Shown: piece by piece, positions 7,296-10,354 of the stretch
How the letters are laid out: every line of letters begins with the position of its first letter
How positions within the stretch are numbered: position 1 is the first letter of the stretch
Origin: Christensenella sp. UBA4379
GTDB taxonomy: Bacteria > Bacillota > Clostridia > Christensenellales > Aristaeellaceae
Direction: 5' to 3'
NCBI GenBank assembly: GCA_002391225.1
Contig: DGRV01000037.1
Location: 616-10,969, forward strand
DNA: 10,354 bases
The notes under the pieces: generated by a model
What the model saw: only the letters and a program-made list of their open reading frames with translations
Databases searched by the model: none
Told to the model about the DNA's origin: nothing
Program-made: the position numbers and the translations under genes

Positions 7296-7317
7296 GCGGA
7301 GGGATCCGTGAGATAGT
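7289..7317 (+). promoter_or_regulatory. Promoter of the GH13 gene
   Basis: TTGACA (7289-7294), an exact -35 consensus, is followed after 17 bases by GATAGT (7312-7317), which matches four of six -10 positions. Transcription should begin near 7324, leaving a leader of about 27 bases. The weak -10 suggests a need for activation or a low basal level. The -35 shares five bases with that of the divergent promoter. Confidence 0.7.
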
Positions 7318-7336
7318 GAATGAAAAGCGCAAAGAA

Positions 7337-7342
7337 AAGAGG
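7337..7342 (+). promoter_or_regulatory. Ribosome binding site that supports the TTG start
   Basis: AAGAGG ends 8 bases before TTG at 7351. Upstream in this frame there is a TGA at 7321-7323 and no ATG or GTG between it and 7351. The first downstream in-frame ATG is residue 84, far inside the conserved barrel. TTG is therefore the only reasonable start. Confidence 0.75.
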
Positions 7343-7350
7343 CGTTCCGC

Positions 7351-8982
7351 TTGAAAAAACTGCTTTGCCTGGCGGCGGCGCTGGCCCTGCTGCTCCCCGC
7401 CCTTTCTCTGTCCGAGGACGATGATTTCTTCAAAACCTATCCCCTGAGCCCCGATGGGGAAGCGATCGTCAACGACGTGGACTTTTCTCACCTGCGCGGG
7501 CAGGAGGGAAACGCCCGCGTGTTCTACGAGATCTTCGTCGGCTCCTTCTCCGATTCCGACGGGGATGGCACCGGGGACCTTCGGGGGATCATCCGGCGCA
7601 TGGACTATCTGAACGACGGCGACCCGACTTCCGGGCTGAGCCTGGGGGTGGGCGGCATCTGGCTGACCCCCATCTTTGCTTCTCCTTCCTATCATAAGTA
7701 CGACGTGACGGACTTTTATACTATCGACCCCGCTTTCGGGACGATGGACGACCTCCGGGAACTGATTGAAATCTGCCATGAGCGGGACGTAAAGCTCATC
7801 CTGGACCTGCCCATCAATCATACCGGGGCGCAGAACCGCTGGTTCAGAAACTTCTTAAACGCCCACCAGATGCAGAACCCAAGGAACGATTACTACGACT
7901 TTTATGTCTGGCGGAAACAAGGCGAAAGCCTCCCGGCGGGCCGGCGTTTCGCCCTTTCCCGGCAGGCGGGCGTGCTGTACGAGGCCAATTTTTCCGACTT
8001 CATGCCCGAGCCGGATTTCGACCAGCCCTTCGTGCGGCAGACGCTATTGGACGTAGCGAAATACTATTTGGACCTGGGCGTCGACGGCTTCCGCTTTGAC
8101 GCGGCCAAGTATATCTACCTGGGCGACAACGCCGCCAGCGCCGCTTTCTGGGAATGGTACGTGGGCGAGCTTCGGAACATCAAGCCGGACATCTACACCG
8201 TGGCGGAGGTGTGGGACGGCGAAGGCGTGATCGACCAGTACGTTCCCTTCACCAACTGCTTTAACTTTACCACCAGCCAGGTTGGCGGCCTCTACGCCGA
8301 AACCGCCAAGACCGGCGACGTCAACCGGCTGACGGCCTATACGGAAAAAACGCTGGACAAGCTTCACCGCCTGAATGAGAGCGCCATGAACATCCCCTTC
8401 ATAGCCAATCACGATACGGACCGGGCCGCGGGCTATCTGACTGTCGCCGGCGGGCAGATGAAGGTAGCGGCCAACCTGTATCTGCTTTCCCCCGGCTCTC
8501 CTTTTATCTACTACGGGGAGGAAATCGGCCTGCGCGGCTCCCGGGGCGGGGCGAATACGGACGCCAACCGCCGCCTGGCCATGCTGTGGGGGGACGGCGA
8601 TTCCATTCAGGATCCTCCCGGGGCCACCTACGACCCAGCCAAGCAGACCCCCTATTCCGTTCAGGATCTGAAGCCCATGGCCACCAGCCTGTACAACTAC
8701 TATAAAACCCTGATCATGCTCCGCCGGGCCAACCCGGAAATCGCCCTGGGCGAATACCGGGCCCTGCCCTTCACCGATACCAAGGTAGGCGGCTTTACCT
8801 GTACGTGGGACGGGGAAACCGTGGCGGTAATTCACAATACATCCGCCCGCACCGCCAAACTGGACCTGAGCGCCGTCACTGACCTTTCCTTCACCTCTGC
8901 CGCCTTTGTCGGCATGGGCCAGGGAAAGCTGGAAGATTCCCTCCTCACTCTGGAGGGCCAGACCAGCGTGATCCTGCGGTAA
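7351..8982 (+). CDS. Secreted GH13 alpha-amylase family glycosidase
   Basis: Exported alpha-glucan-acting enzyme (543 aa), probably an alpha-amylase or related endo-enzyme that makes maltodextrins outside the cell. A signal peptide covers about residues 1-21 (KKLLCLAAALALLLPALSLS); there is no proper lipobox. The catalytic barrel spans about 55-460 and carries the GH13 signature regions. A DSDGDGTGDLRGI calcium-type loop is at 68-80, region I is DLPINH (152-157), region II is GFRFDAAKY with nucleophile D250, region III is VAEVWD with acid/base E286, and region IV is ANHDTD with D355. Region V reads MPEPDFD (218-224), where many relatives have MPDLN, so the intermediate amylase group (GH13_36-like) is my best guess. 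Residues about 465-543 form the C-terminal beta-sandwich. No carbohydrate-binding module is attached. Translation starts at TTG. The gene has its own promoter, is divergent from the GH53/transporter operon, and precedes a beta-helix protein. Exact specificity cannot be read from sequence. Confidence 0.93.
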   Translation: MKKLLCLAAALALLLPALSLSEDDDFFKTYPLSPDGEAIVNDVDFSHLRGQEGNARVFYEIFVGSFSDSDGDGTGDLRGIIRRMDYLNDGDPTSGLSLGVGGIWLTPIFASPSYHKYDVTDFYTIDPAFGTMDDLRELIEICHERDVKLILDLPINHTGAQNRWFRNFLNAHQMQNPRNDYYDFYVWRKQGESLPAGRRFALSRQAGVLYEANFSDFMPEPDFDQPFVRQTLLDVAKYYLDLGVDGFRFDAAKYIYLGDNAASAAFWEWYVGELRNIKPDIYTVAEVWDGEGVIDQYVPFTNCFNFTTSQVGGLYAETAKTGDVNRLTAYTEKTLDKLHRLNESAMNIPFIANHDTDRAAGYLTVAGGQMKVAANLYLLSPGSPFIYYGEEIGLRGSRGGANTDANRRLAMLWGDGDSIQDPPGATYDPAKQTPYSVQDLKPMATSLYNYYKTLIMLRRANPEIALGEYRALPFTDTKVGGFTCTWDGETVAVIHNTSARTAKLDLSAVTDLSFTSAAFVGMGQGKLEDSLLTLEGQTSVILR

Positions 8983-9043
8983 TCTATGAGCTATTTTCCT
9001 GATCCCGGCCCTGAACCATTTTAATGTTCATTTGAGGTTGAAG

Positions 9044-9052
9044 TGATATTCT
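9044..9052 (+). promoter_or_regulatory. Possible extended -10 element before the beta-helix gene
   Basis: TGATATTCT fits TGnTATnnT, an extended -10 pattern, about 49 bases before the start codon at 9101. No good -35 lies at the expected distance. The 118-base gap after the GH13 stop has no terminator, so simple co-transcription with GH13 is equally possible. Confidence 0.25.
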
Positions 9053-9085
9053 GCTGTTGCCCCAAGGGAAGTCCCGGGCGAAGAT

Positions 9086-9091
9086 AAGGAG
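9086..9091 (+). promoter_or_regulatory. Shine-Dalgarno site that sets the start of the beta-helix gene at 9101
   Basis: AAGGAG directly abuts an ATG at 9092, too close to serve it, but is 9 bases from a second in-frame ATG at 9101. The second ATG is therefore the likely start, giving MKRTTVW as the N-terminus of the signal peptide. Confidence 0.8.
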
Positions 9092-9100
9092 ATGAAATCA

Positions 9101-10204
9101 ATGAAACGAACTACCGTTTGGTTATCGATGATCCTGTGTTTCTTCCTTCTAAATGGATCCGTCCAAACCGCAGGCGCCGAGAGCGGCGTGGACGGGCCGC
9201 CGGTATACACCGCGCAAGAACAGTTTACGCAGGAGGACCTGCGCCAGGAAGCGGACCTGAGCCAGGCGACCAAACTGACGGTCACGGACGGGGCGCAGCT
9301 CGAAATCAGCGCTCCCGGCGTGTACGTCCTGTCCGGCAGCACGAAAAATGCGTCCGTTACCGTGAAGGCGGGGAAAAAGGACGTCGTGCAGCTGGTGCTG
9401 AACGGCCTGCACATCGTCAGCCAGAGCGGGCCCTGCATCAACATCCAGAAGGCGGCCAAGGTCTATATCACCACCACGGAGAGCGAAAACAGCCTGGAAA
9501 TTTCCGGCCAGTCCGCAGACGGGGCCGCCGCCATCTATTCCAAGGACGACCTGACCCTGAACGGCCAGGGGACGCTGGTCCTCCGTTCCTCCAAGGACGG
9601 AGTGACCGTGAAGGGCACGCTCTGCATCACCGGCGGGACCTATGAGCTGAGCTGCCAGGACGCCGGCTTTGACGCCAAGGATTCCATCCGCGTGGCGGGC
9701 GGGGAGATCACCATCAATGAATGTCAGGACGGCCTGCACGCCGAAAACAACAAGGACGACACGCTGGGCTATGTCTATATCGCCGGCGGCAGCCTGCGGA
9801 TCGCCTGCCTGGACGACGCCATCCACGGCAACGCCGCCGTGCAGATCGACGGCGGGGAAATCACCCTGACCGGGCACGAGGGAATCGAGAGCACCCGCAT
9901 CCGCCTGAACGGCGGGAGCGTCGTGATCACCGCGTCGGACGACGGCCTCAACGCCGGCCGCAAATCGACGGCCTGGGAGCCTGCCGTGGAGATCAGCGGG
10001 GGGTATCTCTCCGTCACCACCACGACCTCCAAATGCGACGCCATCGACGCCAACGGGGACATCCTGATTCACGGCGGCGACCTCAATATCCATTCCAACC
10101 GTCCCTTCGACTGCGACGGGATCCTGGAGTGGACCGGCGGCACCGTCACCGTCAACGGAAGAGAAATCGCCCCGGGCCAGATCGACAGCCTGATTGTCCG
10201 CTGA
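9101..10204 (+). CDS. Secreted parallel-beta-helix carbohydrate-binding protein (Cthe_2159-like)
   Basis: Exported non-catalytic protein (367 aa) resembling the carbohydrate-binding domain family typified by Clostridium thermocellum Cthe_2159, reported to bind cellulose and pectic acid and to carry calcium. Residues 1-27 are a signal peptide (MILCFFLLNGS core, TAGA site). From about residue 55 the chain is built of turns of roughly 20-25 residues with the pattern GG-x-hydrophobic-x-I, then D-G/A-hydrophobic-x-A. Examples are GGEITINECQDGLHAEN (200-216), GGEITLTGHEGIEST (251-265), GGSVVITASDDGLNAG (271-286) and GGDLNIHSNRPFDCDG (325-340). The regular acidic D-G/D-A corners fit calcium binding along the helix. 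No catalytic motif or wall anchor was seen. It lies 118 bases after the GH13 gene on the same strand, and may help hold polysaccharide near the cell. Family call good; ligand unknown. Confidence 0.85.
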   Translation: MKRTTVWLSMILCFFLLNGSVQTAGAESGVDGPPVYTAQEQFTQEDLRQEADLSQATKLTVTDGAQLEISAPGVYVLSGSTKNASVTVKAGKKDVVQLVLNGLHIVSQSGPCINIQKAAKVYITTTESENSLEISGQSADGAAAIYSKDDLTLNGQGTLVLRSSKDGVTVKGTLCITGGTYELSCQDAGFDAKDSIRVAGGEITINECQDGLHAENNKDDTLGYVYIAGGSLRIACLDDAIHGNAAVQIDGGEITLTGHEGIESTRIRLNGGSVVITASDDGLNAGRKSTAWEPAVEISGGYLSVTTTTSKCDAIDANGDILIHGGDLNIHSNRPFDCDGILEWTGGTVTVNGREIAPGQIDSLIVR

Positions 10205-10275
10205 CTCATGCAGTTGATTTCTTTTAAGCGCTTCATTTTAGGTGAAAAAAGCATGAGGTTATTCTTTAGGGGTTG

Positions 10276-10330
10276 TGAAGGGGGCCGTAGCCCCCTTCAG
10301 GGAAATCCACAGAACCGGCTTCGCCGGTTC
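10276..10330. repeat. Two adjacent hairpins in the 3' intergenic region
   Basis: The first hairpin pairs TGAAGGGGGC (10276-10285) with GCCCCCTTCA (10290-10299) around CGTA, a perfect 10-bp stem. The second pairs GAACCGGC (10312-10319) with GCCGGTTC (10323-10330) around TTC, a perfect 8-bp stem. Neither is followed at once by a T-tract; a short TTTTT lies about 8 bases after the second. They may end transcription of the beta-helix gene or be a dispersed intergenic repeat. The remaining flank (10205-10354) has no gene that I can see, though GGAGG near 10346 could be a ribosome site for a gene beyond the window. Confidence 0.5.
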
Positions 10331-10354
10331 GAGGAGAATTTTTGCGGAGGTTAG

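Noticed and set aside
7318..7338. CcpA cre-like sequence (TGAAAAGCGCAAAG) before the GH13 gene
   Set aside because: The core CG is one base out of register with the cre consensus and the right half-site is poor.
9149..10093. Minus-strand open frame antisense to the beta-helix gene
   Set aside because: Shadow of a repetitive, GC-rich coding region; no ribosome site or known motif.
9520..10190. Possible CRISPR-like or tandem DNA repeats in the beta-helix gene
   Set aside because: The periodicity is at the protein level (beta-helix turns) with diverged DNA, inside a continuous reading frame.
10205..10257. CTCATGC/GCATGAG inverted repeat after the beta-helix gene
   Set aside because: A 7-bp stem with a 39-base loop is weak and not followed by a T-tract; probably chance.

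Overview
The window comes from a moderately high-GC bacterium that looks like a gut or rumen Firmicute of the class Clostridia. The signs are Shine-Dalgarno sites at nearly every start, vegetative sigma-A promoters close to TTGACA/TATAAT, a TTG start, and MKK-type signal peptides. The placement is inference from gene style. No rRNA, tRNA, mobile element or CRISPR array was seen. The whole window reads as one carbohydrate-utilisation locus organised around a divergent promoter at about 7260-7325.

The left arm (7227 down to 1) is read on the minus strand. In transcription order it holds a two-TM protein of unknown function (6736-7227), an overlapping single-TM protein whose outer domain loosely resembles a shortened solute-binding protein (6186-6749), a secreted multidomain GH53 endo-beta-1,4-galactanase (4201-6156), an ABC solute-binding protein with an extra C-terminal beta domain (2463-3986), a long MalF-type permease (541-2298), and a MalG-type permease cut off by the window edge (1-541). 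A near-consensus promoter lies directly ahead of the binding-protein gene. An intrinsic-terminator-like hairpin separates that gene from malF, an arrangement that would yield more binding protein than permease. No ATPase gene is visible.

The right arm (7351 to 10204) is read on the plus strand. It holds a secreted GH13 alpha-amylase-type enzyme with a TTG start, then a secreted parallel-beta-helix protein of the Cthe_2159-like carbohydrate-binding family. The last 150 bases are non-coding and contain two tight hairpins that look like an intergenic repeat.

Working model (inference): the secreted glycosidases cut polysaccharide outside the cell, the beta-helix protein and accessory domains hold substrate, and the binding protein passes oligosaccharides to the MalFG-like permease. 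The substrate is ambiguous. GH53 points to beta-1,4-galactan, as in Bacillus ganSPQAB. GH13, and perhaps the SusE/F-like domain on the binding protein, points to alpha-glucan. The least understood parts are the two small membrane proteins and the absence of a lipobox on the binding protein. Nothing here amounts to a clearly new defence or mobile system.
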